From contig OZ253444.1 in assembly GCA_965261065.1 (NCBI GenBank), forward strand, positions 7,502,001-7,566,000: DNA of 64,000 nt, given 5' to 3'. Origin of the DNA: JAKZVK01 sp965261065 (GTDB taxonomy: Bacteria; Acidobacteriota; Terriglobia; Bryobacterales; UBA6623). The notes under the pieces are model-generated. The model was not told the origin of the DNA and ran no database searches. It saw only the letters and a list, made by a program, of their open reading frames with translations. Position numbers and translations under genes: made by a program. Below, in pieces: positions 1 through 11,254 of the stretch. The first letter of the stretch is position 1; every line of letters starts with the position of its first letter.

Positions 1-1
1 A

Positions 2-178
2 GAGCCCGCACGGGTCCTGCGAGACGTTCGCGAGCGCAAGATCAGTGCGGCTCGCGCGCGGGAGTTCTACGGAGTGGCGATCGACTCACGTGAGGGGACC
101 ATCGACTTGGTCGAGACAGACCGATTGCGAAGCGCCCTTCGATCGAACTCGACCCCATCCTCTTTGAAACATTCGTAA
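2..178 (+). CDS. Hydantoinase B / oxoprolinase-type protein, C-terminal end (partial)
   Basis: This open frame enters from the left edge and stops at TAA 176-178, giving 58 residues. It reads EPARVLRDVRERKISAARAR followed by a phenylalanine and YGV-A-I, then a short tail. A DVR-x-(K/G)-(I/V)-S-x-x-(A)-R-x-(F/V)YGV pattern close to the C-terminus is typical of the hydantoinase B/oxoprolinase family, whose members help open hydantoin or 5-oxoproline rings with ATP together with a hydantoinase A partner. Catalytic regions lie outside the window, so substrate cannot be judged. The call rests on this tail motif only. No hydantoinase A gene follows it. Confidence 0.6.
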   Translation, partial: EPARVLRDVRERKISAARAREFYGVAIDSREGTIDLVETDRLRSALRSNSTPSSLKHS

Positions 179-322
179 CAGATGTCCGTGTGCCCGCGGC
201 GGACGGCCTACTCGACGAATCCCTGGCCGCCTTCCCTTATGTCGATGGTACTTTCGTACCTCCACCCAAATGATCCGGCTGGCCCATTGCCCGGAACTAA
301 CAACCAGGGTCAGACTTGAGGT

Positions 323-745
323 GTGGAGGCTCTCCGGAACCCAGGGCGGTATCAAGGTTCTGCCCGCTGGCAGGGACCACTCCTACGATCCCTCGCGTTT
401 GGTGTAGTAGCTGGCGCAACGATCGTCGGCGTTGGCCTGCTCGTTTATGGCACACCGGCAACTCCGTTCGGTGTGCTGGAAAACCCGGCGTTGGCGATCA
501 GTGCGATTGGAATACTGTTGCTCGTGGCAACCGTCATTCCCGTACTGATTTGGCGGTTGCGTCACAGCAAGAGACAGGCTGTCTTAGTGCTAGACGTTGC
601 GCTTCCACCCGATGAAACCAAGCCAGAGCCGCTGCAGGCCCTCTCCATCGAAGGTAAGAGTGAGGGTTTGTGGCACTGGGACTTGCGAACACACACGCTT
701 CGGGTGTCGAAGGTACTACCCATGTGCCGGTCGGCACAACCGTGA
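323..745 (+). CDS. Small membrane protein with truncated PAS-like end
   Basis: A 140-residue protein with a GTG start at 323; the same frame has a stop at 317-319, so it cannot begin further upstream. Residues about 20-42 and 53-77 form two hydrophobic membrane segments, the second closed by an RLRHSKR positive patch. Around residues 108-125 it reads EGLWHWDLRTHTLRVSK, which resembles the first strand of PAS domains in sensor kinases and diguanylate cyclases (GLWDWDLRTG type). The protein ends about 20 residues later, so it looks like the membrane anchor and first part of a PAS domain of a larger sensor lost by truncation. It may not be functional. It converges on the DUF1553 gene. Confidence 0.4.
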   Translation: MEALRNPGRYQGSARWQGPLLRSLAFGVVAGATIVGVGLLVYGTPATPFGVLENPALAISAIGILLLVATVIPVLIWRLRHSKRQAVLVLDVALPPDETKPEPLQALSIEGKSEGLWHWDLRTHTLRVSKVLPMCRSAQP

Positions 746-778
746 CCTGAGCCGGCAAGGTTGTGGATGAAACCGCCG

Positions 779-3337
<2,559 letters not shown>

Positions 3338-3501
3338 CGTCGGTGGTGGATGGGATGGAAGCAATCGGCGGAACGAAGTCAGTCAAATTGTAGCATCCCG
3401 GCAGCCTCTCAAGGCCCCGGTGCGACCTGAGCCTGTCTCCCAGAGCCGGTCCTCACGGAACGTCTGGAATCTGCCGATCTTCATCATGTCAAGGTTCTAG
3501 C

Positions 3502-4509
3502 GTGGGTCTGATTTCAATCAAGAAGCACCTCGATGTCTCTCCCGAGGCCGCGAAGTTGTTCGAGGCGTATCTTCAGATCATTGAAGAGACCCTTGCGCTG
3601 TCGCGGGACCGCATGCGTGCGCCGACATCGAAGCAAGAGGCAGGGGAAGATCTGTCCAAATGGATGGCCTCGCTCCGAAAGCAAAAGGACGGCGAAGGCG
3701 TGGACCGGGCACGGGCGGACATCCTTCGGATGCTCAACGGGCGCTGGGACGCGATGGAGACCTACCTCCGTGAGCGCGAAAGCGAACTCACCGCCATCAT
3801 CGCGCTGCTCGCGGAAACCGCGGCCAAGCTCGACGAGTCGAACCGTGACTACTACCGCAACTTGCACCGGTCGGTCGAGACGCTGAAGGCCATCGGGGAG
3901 ATCGATGACATCTCCGTGCTGCGCCGTGCCCTCTCCGAGCATCTCAAGCAGCTCAAAAAGAGCGTGAGCACGCAGGAAACCGTAACGCAGCAGACGATCG
4001 GCGATCTGCGGGCTGGGCTGGACCAGGCGCGTTCCAAAGCCAAGGCCGTCGGCCAGCTCGTCTCGACGGCTCCGCTGTCGAGGTTCCCTTCCAGGCGGCA
4101 CGCCGAGAGCTATCTGGGAGAACTGCTCGACCGTCAACAGGCCTTTGCCTTCGCGATGGTGAGGGTCGAGAGGGTCGATGCCATCGCGCGCCGTTACGGG
4201 GACGAGTCGGCCGCGGAGGTCCTACAGGCGTTCTCCGACATCCTGCGCGACGAACTGCCGCCGTCGGCTAATATCTACTCATGGGAAGATGCCACTTTCG
4301 TGGCCGTAGCCGACCGGATGGAGTCGTCGGAGCTTAGTGACTGCTTGGCGCGTCTGGCCGAACAGTTACGGTCAAAGCCGATCGAGATCGGGGAGGGCAG
4401 GCGCAGGCCCGCTCCCATCGAGCCCACGTATGCCGTCAGGGACGCCCGTGACAGCCCGCACGCCGCCAAGATCGTTGCAACCATTGACAGCTTCTGCCAA
4501 GCGCGATAA
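3502..4509 (+). CDS. Degenerate GGDEF-domain protein beside the flagellar cluster
   Basis: A 335-residue cytoplasmic protein with a GTG start. Residues 1-190 are helical and charged, probably coiled coil, and residues about 195-330 fold like a GGDEF domain: FPSRRHAESYLGELL, then AFAFAMVRVERVDAIARRYG and AAEVLQAFSDILRDELP. Where a diguanylate cyclase has the GG(D/E)EF loop, this protein has YSWEDATFVAV, so the nucleotide-binding glycines are missing and cyclic-di-GMP synthesis is not expected. No RxxD inhibitory site is visible. It lies eight bases from the convergent FliT-like gene, so a role in flagellar or c-di-GMP control is plausible but inferred from position only. Confidence 0.65.
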   Translation: MGLISIKKHLDVSPEAAKLFEAYLQIIEETLALSRDRMRAPTSKQEAGEDLSKWMASLRKQKDGEGVDRARADILRMLNGRWDAMETYLRERESELTAIIALLAETAAKLDESNRDYYRNLHRSVETLKAIGEIDDISVLRRALSEHLKQLKKSVSTQETVTQQTIGDLRAGLDQARSKAKAVGQLVSTAPLSRFPSRRHAESYLGELLDRQQAFAFAMVRVERVDAIARRYGDESAAEVLQAFSDILRDELPPSANIYSWEDATFVAVADRMESSELSDCLARLAEQLRSKPIEIGEGRRRPAPIEPTYAVRDARDSPHAAKIVATIDSFCQAR

Positions 4510-4516
4510 GCAACGA

Positions 4517-4870
4517 CTATAGACGGACGTTCAGCCGGCGGCCGAGCGTAGGCCGGTAGGGCTTGAGTGCCTTCTGCACGCTGCGGGTCGAGCGAAGCTC
4601 AGCGATCTTCCCGCGCAGGACTTCGCGTTTGATAGCCATGGGCTTGCGCGCCTCGCGGGCCAAGTCAGACACACGCTCAAGCCGTTCCATTTGGGCCTGT
4701 GAGAGGGTGCCTTCCGCGCCGTACTGCTTCAGCAACGCTAGCTGGCCGGCACGCTCGTCGAGCAGAGGACTTACCGCATCGAACGCGGGGCTTTGTACGG
4801 CTTGCAGTAGAGCTTCGCTGGTCCACGTTAACCGGTCAATCAAGTTGTCGAGTTCGAATGGCGTCGCCAT
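4517..4870 (-). CDS. FliT-like flagellar chaperone candidate
   Basis: A 117-residue, mostly helical, charged protein whose ATG overlaps the fliD stop codon (TAATG arrangement), so it is probably translated together with fliD. FliT proteins are short helical chaperones that bind the C-terminus of the filament cap FliD and are usually encoded directly after fliD and fliS. Size, helical character (LDNLIDRLTWTSEALLQAV; SPLLDERAGQLALL) and position all fit. FliT is poorly conserved in sequence, so this is a positional call. It is the last gene of the leftward flagellar arm. Confidence 0.45.
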   Translation of the reverse strand: MATPFELDNLIDRLTWTSEALLQAVQSPAFDAVSPLLDERAGQLALLKQYGAEGTLSQAQMERLERVSDLAREARKPMAIKREVLRGKIAELRSTRSVQKALKPYRPTLGRRLNVRL

Positions 4871-6852
4871 TAGTTATTCCGCTGTGAGGTCTGGAAGACG
4901 TCGAACAGAGTTTTCAACGTTGACTGCTGTGTTTCCAACTGCGACAAGAGCAGATCAGTGGCCGCGAACTGCGCCTCGACATTCGCGATGAGTCGATCGA
5001 CTCGCTCTTGCGTTTCGGCGATCTTCTCGGTCAGCGTGGCGTCAGATTCATCGAGGAAGCCGATCGCGGTTTGAATCTGACCCGTGACGGGATCAGCGAG
5101 GTCCTTGAGGTGCGTGAAGGCGGTGCCCGCGAATCCCGTGGTTGTGTCGCCGATGAAAGTGAGTCCACCGAGCACCTGGGCGTCCGACAGGGCGTTGAAG
5201 GTCGTGGCGTTCAGCGACAACAGATCGTCCTCATCAAGTTCCAAACCCAGTTCCACCATCGACTTGATTGACCCCGTGCCTTGAAAGGACGTGATGTCGC
5301 GGAGCGTCTGCTGCGCCTGCCGGACGACGATGTTGCCGGAAAGAATGCCGGCGGCCTCTCCGACGTGAGTCTTGATCTCGGCCAGCAGCGCGTTATAAGA
5401 GATCGTGATGTCGGCGAGCGTGTTGGAGATGGCGGCGCGGTTCGTGGCAACGGTCACAGTCGTTGAGCCCGCGTCTTCGATTGTCAGTGTGAGGCCGGGC
5501 GAAAAGTCGGTGATCGTGTTGCCGGAGTTCGTCACCGGCAGACCATTGACCGTGAACACGGCGTCGGTACCCTGGTTGGTGGTTGTCAGCAGATCGGCGC
5601 TGGCGCTGTCCTTCAAGGTCAGCGTGGTGGCGCCGGTCTCGTTCGCTGTCAGATTCAGGTGGTACTCGGGGTTATCGGGATCGCTGCTGGTGTTGATGAT
5701 CGTCGCCTTGACACCGAGCGTCGTCGTGTTGGTGTTGAGGTAGTCTCGGAGACCTTCGAGCGTGTTGGCAAAGCCCAAGACCGATTGCGTGCCTGCGAGC
5801 CCCGAGACGAAGCCGGTGCCCTGCGCACTGTCGGTGCCAGTGATGTCGAACGCCTGATTGCCGGTGGCGCGTACCTCGCCGCCTTCCGCGGTAAAAACAA
5901 CGCCGGCGCTGACCAGGGTCTGGTTGAGCGCCACTTGCGCATTCAGCGCCGCGGCGATCTCCTCAGCGGAATGGCCTCCGACAGTGCCACCGGCTTCGAG
6001 CCCACTGACAACGGTACCGGTGCTCGACGACGTGAACGTGAAACCCTGTCCGGCGGTGTCCGCAACGACCAGTTTCAGATTGCCGCCCTCGTCGCTGAAG
6101 CTCACCTTGCCGTTCAGGTTTGCGTTAGCGGTGATCTGATCGTTGAGAAGGGTAGCGATGTCCGCTGTGGTTTCGGAGCCCGTCAGCGCGACGGTGGTGA
6201 TCCCTTCGTTGATCGTTGTGTCCTCGCTTACGAAGGTCACGCTGATGGTGTCGCCGGCCCCGATCGTGGCAGGCGCCTGCGATGCTACAAAGAAGCTGTT
6301 GAGATCGGCCGTGATGCTTCCCGCAAGACCGTTCGTGAAATCGATCTGCACGCTGACGGGCGGTGAGGGTGTCGTGGCGCCGGTAGCGCCCGCGGTCCGG
6401 CCACTGCCGATCGTGAGCAGGTCGATGTTGGTCGTGGTCGTATCGAGAGTCAGGTCATAAAGGTCGTCAGCGCGCAGGGCAGCCACGTTGGTGTTGGCCA
6501 AGCCGGTCACGCTGGCTTCCTGCGCGGTCGAGGCTGCCGATGTCACCACGATGTCAAAGGAGCCCTGGCTTGGCGTACCGGTCACCAGCACCGAAGCTAC
6601 CGTCGCCGTCGACGACGAGGCCGTCACCGCGGCGGTAGCCCCTAACAGGCCGAGACTCGCAAACTCGCCTTCGAGATCCTGAATGAGCGACTCGAGTTGT
6701 CCCAACTCCTGCTTCTCGGCGAGAAGCAGGGTCTGCTCGGTCTGCAGACCTTGGATCGGCAGACTCGCCACCTCGAAGGTGTGCTCGAGGATGGTCGCGA
6801 ACTGGTCGGAGAATTCGCTGAATCCCGTAAAACTGAGGGGTGGAAGGCTCAT
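4870..6852 (-). CDS. fliD: Flagellar hook-associated protein 2 (filament cap) FliD
   Basis: A 660-residue cap protein that would sit at the filament tip and guide flagellin folding. The N-terminal part (LSFTGFSEFSDQFATILEH; ELGQLESLIQDLEGEF) and the C-terminal part (ERVDRLIANVEAQFAATDLLLSQ, then LETQQSTLKTL) are the paired coiled coils typical of FliD. A normal flagellin-IN motif is visible near LEGLRDYLNTNTTTLGVKAT. Residues about 149-360 are an additional domain also found in FlgL and FlgK here. At 660 residues it is longer than the common 450-500. The frame is intact. It follows fliS by 96 bases and overlaps the FliT-like gene by one base. Confidence 0.93.
   Translation of the reverse strand: MSLPPLSFTGFSEFSDQFATILEHTFEVASLPIQGLQTEQTLLLAEKQELGQLESLIQDLEGEFASLGLLGATAAVTASSSTATVASVLVTGTPSQGSFDIVVTSAASTAQEASVTGLANTNVAALRADDLYDLTLDTTTTNIDLLTIGSGRTAGATGATTPSPPVSVQIDFTNGLAGSITADLNSFFVASQAPATIGAGDTISVTFVSEDTTINEGITTVALTGSETTADIATLLNDQITANANLNGKVSFSDEGGNLKLVVADTAGQGFTFTSSSTGTVVSGLEAGGTVGGHSAEEIAAALNAQVALNQTLVSAGVVFTAEGGEVRATGNQAFDITGTDSAQGTGFVSGLAGTQSVLGFANTLEGLRDYLNTNTTTLGVKATIINTSSDPDNPEYHLNLTANETGATTLTLKDSASADLLTTTNQGTDAVFTVNGLPVTNSGNTITDFSPGLTLTIEDAGSTTVTVATNRAAISNTLADITISYNALLAEIKTHVGEAAGILSGNIVVRQAQQTLRDITSFQGTGSIKSMVELGLELDEDDLLSLNATTFNALSDAQVLGGLTFIGDTTTGFAGTAFTHLKDLADPVTGQIQTAIGFLDESDATLTEKIAETQERVDRLIANVEAQFAATDLLLSQLETQQSTLKTLFDVFQTSQRNN
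5773..6408 (-). other. Shared hook-associated insert domain, FliD copy
   Basis: Encodes FliD residues about 149-360. It opens with GSGRTAGATGATTPSPPVSV, continues through SDEGGNLKLV, and closes with GFVSGLAG. It contains two internal units of one pattern: (E)TTADIATLLNDQI ending SFSDEGGNLKL, and SAEEIAAALNAQVALN ending VFTAEGGEVRA. Each looks like a flagellin-IN motif. The same order of motifs recurs in FlgL and FlgK in this window. Confidence 0.85.
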
Positions 6853-6948
6853 CGGCTCGGTTTCCGTTGCCGGCTTGGACTTGCGGTGATCCGCGGCGCT
6901 TCCCGTGTCCCCCGGCCGGCATGCGGGAGGCGCATCGGAAGCGGCAGG

Positions 6949-7416
6949 TTAGACGGTCCAGGCGCGCTCAACGCCAGCTTCGGCCGCCTCAACGGCCACG
7001 GGCTGCACGACGGCCGAGGCCGCCACGGCCGCGTCGGTGCTTCCAGCCAGGGTTCCGGCCAGGGCCGATCGGGCTTCCTTCCAGCCTTCGTGGAGCGTCG
7101 AAAGCAGCCGCAATGATTCGTCAAGCGCTTCCATCTTTTGCTCGGCGTGGGCTTCGGCAAGCTTCTCGATAAGGTAGTCGTAGAGACGGGCGAGATTGAC
7201 GGCGATCTCCCCGCCGTCTTCACTCAGCGACCCTTTCAACTCCACAACGATCTCCATCGACAGGCCGATGGCCTCACTGCGTTCCGTGAGGCGGCCGGCG
7301 GCTAGATGGTCTCGTGCTTGGTGGAGCTTCTCGATGGCCTTCGAGTACAGCAGACAGACGAGTTCGAGCGGTTCCACGTTGAGGACGTCATTGTCCACGT
7401 ACTGTTGCGCATACAT
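6949..7416 (-). CDS. fliS: Flagellin export chaperone FliS
   Basis: A 155-residue protein whose first 120 residues match FliS: YVDNDVLNVEPLELVCLLYS, then AIEKLHQARDHLAAG, EAIGLSMEIVVELKGSL and LYDYLIEKLAEAHAEQ. FliS binds the C-terminal helices of flagellin in the cytoplasm and hands it to the export gate. The last 35 residues are an Ala/Val-rich tail beyond the usual length of about 125-135. Its presence suggests the genome has, or had, a flagellin gene, but none lies in this window. It sits between flaG and fliD in the usual order, and the frame is intact. Confidence 0.9.
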   Translation of the reverse strand: MYAQQYVDNDVLNVEPLELVCLLYSKAIEKLHQARDHLAAGRLTERSEAIGLSMEIVVELKGSLSEDGGEIAVNLARLYDYLIEKLAEAHAEQKMEALDESLRLLSTLHEGWKEARSALAGTLAGSTDAAVAASAVVQPVAVEAAEAGVERAWTV

Positions 7417-7461
7417 GTATTCCGTCTCCCCGTTCCTTCGAAGAGTAGCCGGCGGTTGTGA

Positions 7462-7773
7462 TTAGGCGACTCGTTCTCCCTCGCTGAGCTGCTTGAGGAC
7501 CTCCGCCGCCCGCAGGATGACCTCGGGAGGCAGTTGAGAGATCACCTCGTTCGTCACCCGATCCACGATCTTGATGAGTGGTTGGCCCGTCCCGCGGTCG
7601 AAGGCGAAGCGAAGCTCGCTGTTAGGGCCGAGCTCTTGGCCTTCGTTGATCGCCTTGATTGCCTTGACCAGCTCGCGGTTCTTGGCCGCCTGCTCCCCGC
7701 TCTGCCCTTGTGGGCTTTGGCGGGCAGCGTTTACGTCGGAGGACTGTACTGCTCCAACCTCACTTGTCGTCAT
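7462..7773 (-). CDS. flaG: FlaG family flagellar protein
   Basis: A 103-residue protein with the FlaG core: ELRFAFDRGTGQPLIKIVDR followed by TNEVISQLPPEVILRAAEVL. FlaG proteins influence filament length; the exact mechanism is not settled. The N-terminal 40 residues are polar and probably flexible. A strong ribosome-binding site (AGGAGG) lies about 13 bases before the ATG. The gene follows a 156-base gap after flgL that holds a weak sigma-28-like -10 box, and it is followed by fliS. Confidence 0.88.
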   Translation of the reverse strand: MTTSEVGAVQSSDVNAARQSPQGQSGEQAAKNRELVKAIKAINEGQELGPNSELRFAFDRGTGQPLIKIVDRVTNEVISQLPPEVILRAAEVLKQLSEGERVA

Positions 7774-7866
7774 TGTCTCCGCCCCTCCTTTTTCATTGGG
7801 GCTGACGGCACTGTCGCTATCACTTCCCTGTGATCTGCTTTTTTGACAGATTCGCCGCTATTATTC

Positions 7867-7893
7867 ATATCGGCCGGAGGGACGCCATGAAGA
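7867..7893 (-). promoter_or_regulatory. Weak sigma-28-like promoter upstream of flaG
   Basis: On the minus strand the octamer GCCGATAT (7867-7874) matches seven of eight bases of the FliA -10 box GCCGATAA and equals the -10 box found before flgM. The -35 region at the expected distance (TCTTCATG) matches the TAAAGTTT consensus poorly, so this is tentative. It would give a leader of about 85 bases before flaG. Confidence 0.25.
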
Positions 7894-7929
7894 GGAGTTC
7901 TGACATTTTTTTGGCTTCGCCGCGTCGGG

Positions 7930-9489
7930 TCATGCCAACAAGTCCAGCAGGTTCGGCCGCTGTCTCGCCGCCACTTGGAGCGTGAACTGCTCAGCGGTTG
8001 TGGCGGCTGTCAGCTCGCTGATCGAATCGAGAAGGTCAGCGTCCTGATACGACGAGAGGCGTTGCGTGTTGACGATCTCGAGCTCGGAAAGATTGTCGAT
8101 CGTGGTATCGATCTGGCGCAGGGTGCTGCCGTAGAAGCCCAGGGCGCCGCCGATCTGATCGACGGCTCTCTGCAGGCCGTCGATGCTCGCGTCGAGGTTT
8201 TCGATGTTGTCGTTCTTGAGATCTTCGATCAGGCCGTTCAGTACACCGAAGACGTTGGCGCTGTGCCGGCCTCCGACAATGTGCGTGCCCGCCAGGCCCG
8301 ACTGAAAGCCCGTGCCGGGCGGGAGGTCGCGGTCGAAGTCGATAGCGGTGAACTCGAAGTCCACCTCGCCGTCGACCTGAATCTCGCCGTCGACGACCGT
8401 GAAAACGATGCCTGCCGTCGTCAACTCGGCATTGAGGGCCACCTGTCCGTTCAGCGCCGCGGCGATCTCTTCGGCCGACTGGCCGCCGGTGACGCCGCCG
8501 CCCTCGAGCCCCGTAGTCAGACCTCCCGTTGCCGACGAAGTGAATGAGAATCCAACACCTAGGGTGTCGCTCTGAACCAACTTAAGATTGCCGCCCTCGT
8601 CGCTGAAGGTGAACCCGCCGACAAGGCTGGGGTCGCTAGCGATCTCCGTGTTCAATAGCGCCGCGATCTGGGCGGTGGTTTCGCCTCCGGCCAGCGGAGC
8701 GGTCGTGATGCTGCCGGCGATCGAGCCGTCCGCTGCCGTGAAGTTGACAGTAATCGTCTCGCCGCCGGCGGCCACACCCGGCGGCGCGGTTGCCACAAAG
8801 AAGCCGTCGACGTCGGCGCTGATGACCCCGTCCACGTCACCCGAAAAGGCGACCCCAACCGCGACCGGGGGAGCAGGCGCCGAGGACCCGGCGTTGCCCG
8901 GAGTTCGTCCCGAACCCACGAAACTGTCGGGCCGGGCGAAGATGCCGTTGCCCGGGAGCGAGATCTGACCGGGGCGTCCGTCGGGAAAAGCAATCGAGCG
9001 GCTGGAGGAATCGCCGCGATACACCACACCGTCCGAGCTATTGGGGTCGATCTCGAAGGGTGCCTGATCGTTCGTGTTGCCCGCGAACAGGAAGCGGTCC
9101 GAGTAGGTTGAGTTGGCGACCCGCACCAGGCCTAGAAAGATCCCCTCGAGGTCGATACGGATGAGATTGCGTGTCTCGGTGTCCCCGGCGATGCTCGACG
9201 CCTGGGCGCCGAGCGTCAAGGCCCGCGTAAGGTTATCGGCCGCGTGCGCCAACGCACCGTCCACGGCGCGTAGCTCGGCCTGGACGCTCTCGAGGTTGCT
9301 GCGGAATTGCACCAGCGATTTCAATTCGCTCTGCGTGCGAACCACTCCAGCGGCGTCGGCCGGGGAATCGGATGGCTTGCTGACCCGCAGCCCGGACGAG
9401 ATCTCCGCGCCGGCCTTTGCAATCCGCGATTGGATTTGGTGCAGGTGAAACAGCGTTTGTCTGTTTTCTCCTTGCAGTGTCACGCGCAT
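7930..9489 (-). CDS. flgL: Flagellar hook-associated protein 3 (hook-filament junction) FlgL
   Basis: A 519-residue flagellin-like protein. The N-terminus has the junction signature (ISSGLRVSKPSDSPADAAGVVRTQSEL, given here in pieces: SSGLRVSKPSD and AAGVVRTQSELKSL), and YSDRFLFAGN is typical of FlgL. The C-terminal 110 residues (GALGFYGSTLRQID; LSELEIVNTQRLSSYQDAD; EQFTLQVAARQ) form the matching helices. Residues about 192-407 are the same insert found in FliD and FlgK, which explains a length well above the usual 300. The start lies four bases after the reconstructed flgK stop, so the two were coupled. The frame is intact. Confidence 0.92.
   Translation of the reverse strand: MRVTLQGENRQTLFHLHQIQSRIAKAGAEISSGLRVSKPSDSPADAAGVVRTQSELKSLVQFRSNLESVQAELRAVDGALAHAADNLTRALTLGAQASSIAGDTETRNLIRIDLEGIFLGLVRVANSTYSDRFLFAGNTNDQAPFEIDPNSSDGVVYRGDSSSRSIAFPDGRPGQISLPGNGIFARPDSFVGSGRTPGNAGSSAPAPPVAVGVAFSGDVDGVISADVDGFFVATAPPGVAAGGETITVNFTAADGSIAGSITTAPLAGGETTAQIAALLNTEIASDPSLVGGFTFSDEGGNLKLVQSDTLGVGFSFTSSATGGLTTGLEGGGVTGGQSAEEIAAALNGQVALNAELTTAGIVFTVVDGEIQVDGEVDFEFTAIDFDRDLPPGTGFQSGLAGTHIVGGRHSANVFGVLNGLIEDLKNDNIENLDASIDGLQRAVDQIGGALGFYGSTLRQIDTTIDNLSELEIVNTQRLSSYQDADLLDSISELTAATTAEQFTLQVAARQRPNLLDLLA
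8269..8916 (-). other. Shared hook-associated insert domain, FlgL copy
   Basis: Encodes FlgL residues about 192-407. It opens with GSGRTPGNAGSSAPAPPVAV and closes with GFQSGLAG. The two repeat units read TTAQIAALLNTEI to TFSDEGGNLKLV, and SAEEIAAALNGQVALN to VFTVVDGEIQVDG. It aligns with the FliD copy almost without gaps across these motifs, although the flanking parts of the two proteins do not align. Confidence 0.85.
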
Positions 9490-9879
9490 GGGTTACCTAC
9501 CGAGAGTGAGTAGCTCACTCGCCAGCGAGTCTACGATCTGAATCACCCGCAACATCGCTTGGTACGCTTGCTAGAATTGCACAAGCTGGATCGACTCCTC
9601 GTTGATATCGACCCCTGAGAAGGTGTCACGCGTGTTTTGAGCCGCGATGAAGACCAGCTCCTGTGTTTCGAATTGCGACTGAGCGGCGCTGCCGGCGTCG
9701 CCGACCTCCGTGACGAGGTTCGCGTAGAAATCGGTGAACGTTAATCCTCCCACCACCGGTGCATCGGCGAGCGCGGTGACGGCCAGAACGGTTCCGTTGC
9801 CATCGGGCGCGGACAGCGTGCCCGCCGAAACTTCCGCCAGGCCGATGTTCGCGACCGAGAGGGTCGTGGCAGCCGGCGC

Positions 9880-10521
9880 GCCCCCCGCCGAACCGGAGCC
9901 GGCTAGTCCCGACACGAAGCCGGTGACAGCCGGGTCATTGTCAACGATTGTGAAATCGAGGGCGTCGTCGCCGTCGATGCGAACTTCTCCTTGCACGGCC
10001 GAAAAGCGAATCCCGGCGGCGGTGAGCGCCGCATCGGCGGCCACTTCAGCATTGAGCGCAGCAGCGATCTCCTCGGCGGAATGGCCGCCGAGCGTCCCAC
10101 CGGCCTCGATGCCCATGGTGAAAGCTACGTTCGATGTCTCGGAGGTGAACGTGAAGCCCTGGCCTGCTTGATCAGACAGCACTACTTTGATTGAGCCGCC
10201 GCTGTCGGAAAACGTGATCAGCCCGGCCAGATCCGGATCCAGCGCGATCTGGTCGTTCAGACGAGTTGCCAGCGCCGCGGCGTCCTCGCTGCCGAGCAGC
10301 GGCGCGGTCGTGATCGTCCGCTCAATGGAGCCGTCCGCACTGGTGAAAGTGATGGATGCCGTATCACCTGCCGCCGGTCCCGCCGGTGCCGCGGCGGCCA
10401 CGAAGAAGCTGTCGAGCACGGCTGTGATGCTGCCGATGACACCGCCGCTGAAGGTAACGTCGATGCTGACCGGGGGCGCCGGTGTTGCCGCGCCCGCTGT
10501 GCCCGCGGTGCGGCCCGTGCC
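9880..10521 (-). other. Shared hook-associated insert domain, FlgK copy
   Basis: Lies inside the 3' part of flgK. It opens with GTGRTAGTAGAATPAPPVSI and closes with GFVSGLAGSGSAGG. The two units read DAAALATRLNDQIALDPDLA to TFSDSGGSIKVV, and HSAEEIAAALNAEVAADAAL to RFSAVQGEVRIDG. The central motif GGTLGGHSAEEIAAALNA is nearly identical to that of the FliD copy. Confidence 0.85.
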
Positions 10522-11254
10522 TTCAAAGAACGATGTGGCGTAGGTGAACAACTCCACGCCCGGTCCGCCGGTAATCGTGGCGCCGCGGAGGAACTGTTCG
10601 TTGACTTGGTCGGCCACCGATTTCGCCAGCCGATCAATCTCACCGAGGAAACGAGGCAGCGTATTGTTGCGCGCATCGAGGAGCGCCGTCAAGCTGCCGC
10701 CCTCGTCAATGAAAGCGGCGGTCACGTCAGTGTCCCCGAAGGCGAATAGCGTTGCCGAGTCCGCCCCGATGCTGACCGTAAGCGGGAAGACGGTCGCTCC
10801 GACGGCTAGTGGAGTTCCGCCGCTGCCCACGATCGTCAGCGTGCCGTCTCTCTGGTCTAGGACGCGAAAGCCAATCAACTCCGACAGCTCGCCCAGCACT
10901 TGGCTGAGCCGCGTTTCCGCGGACGAGTTCAACGACCCGTCAGGGCTGCTTCCGCGTGCCACGCCCAAGTCAGCCGCTTGCTGCAAGAGGCTATTGACGT
11001 GGCGCACGGTGGAGTTGATCTCCGTGTCAACGCTGGTCTGAACGCGGGACAGGTCGAAGTTCGTCTTGCGAAACGTGGGGGCCAGTCTGTCGGCGGCGTT
11101 CAACAGCCCACGTCGCAGATTGAAATCGTCCGGAGAAACGGACAGCGCCGAAGCGGCCGCGAAGAAGCTGTCGATACTCTCGCCGAGACTGTTGCCGCCG
11201 CTTAACCGGAAGGCGGGTTCCAGACTCTCGATGATCTGGGCGGTTTTTCCGAAG

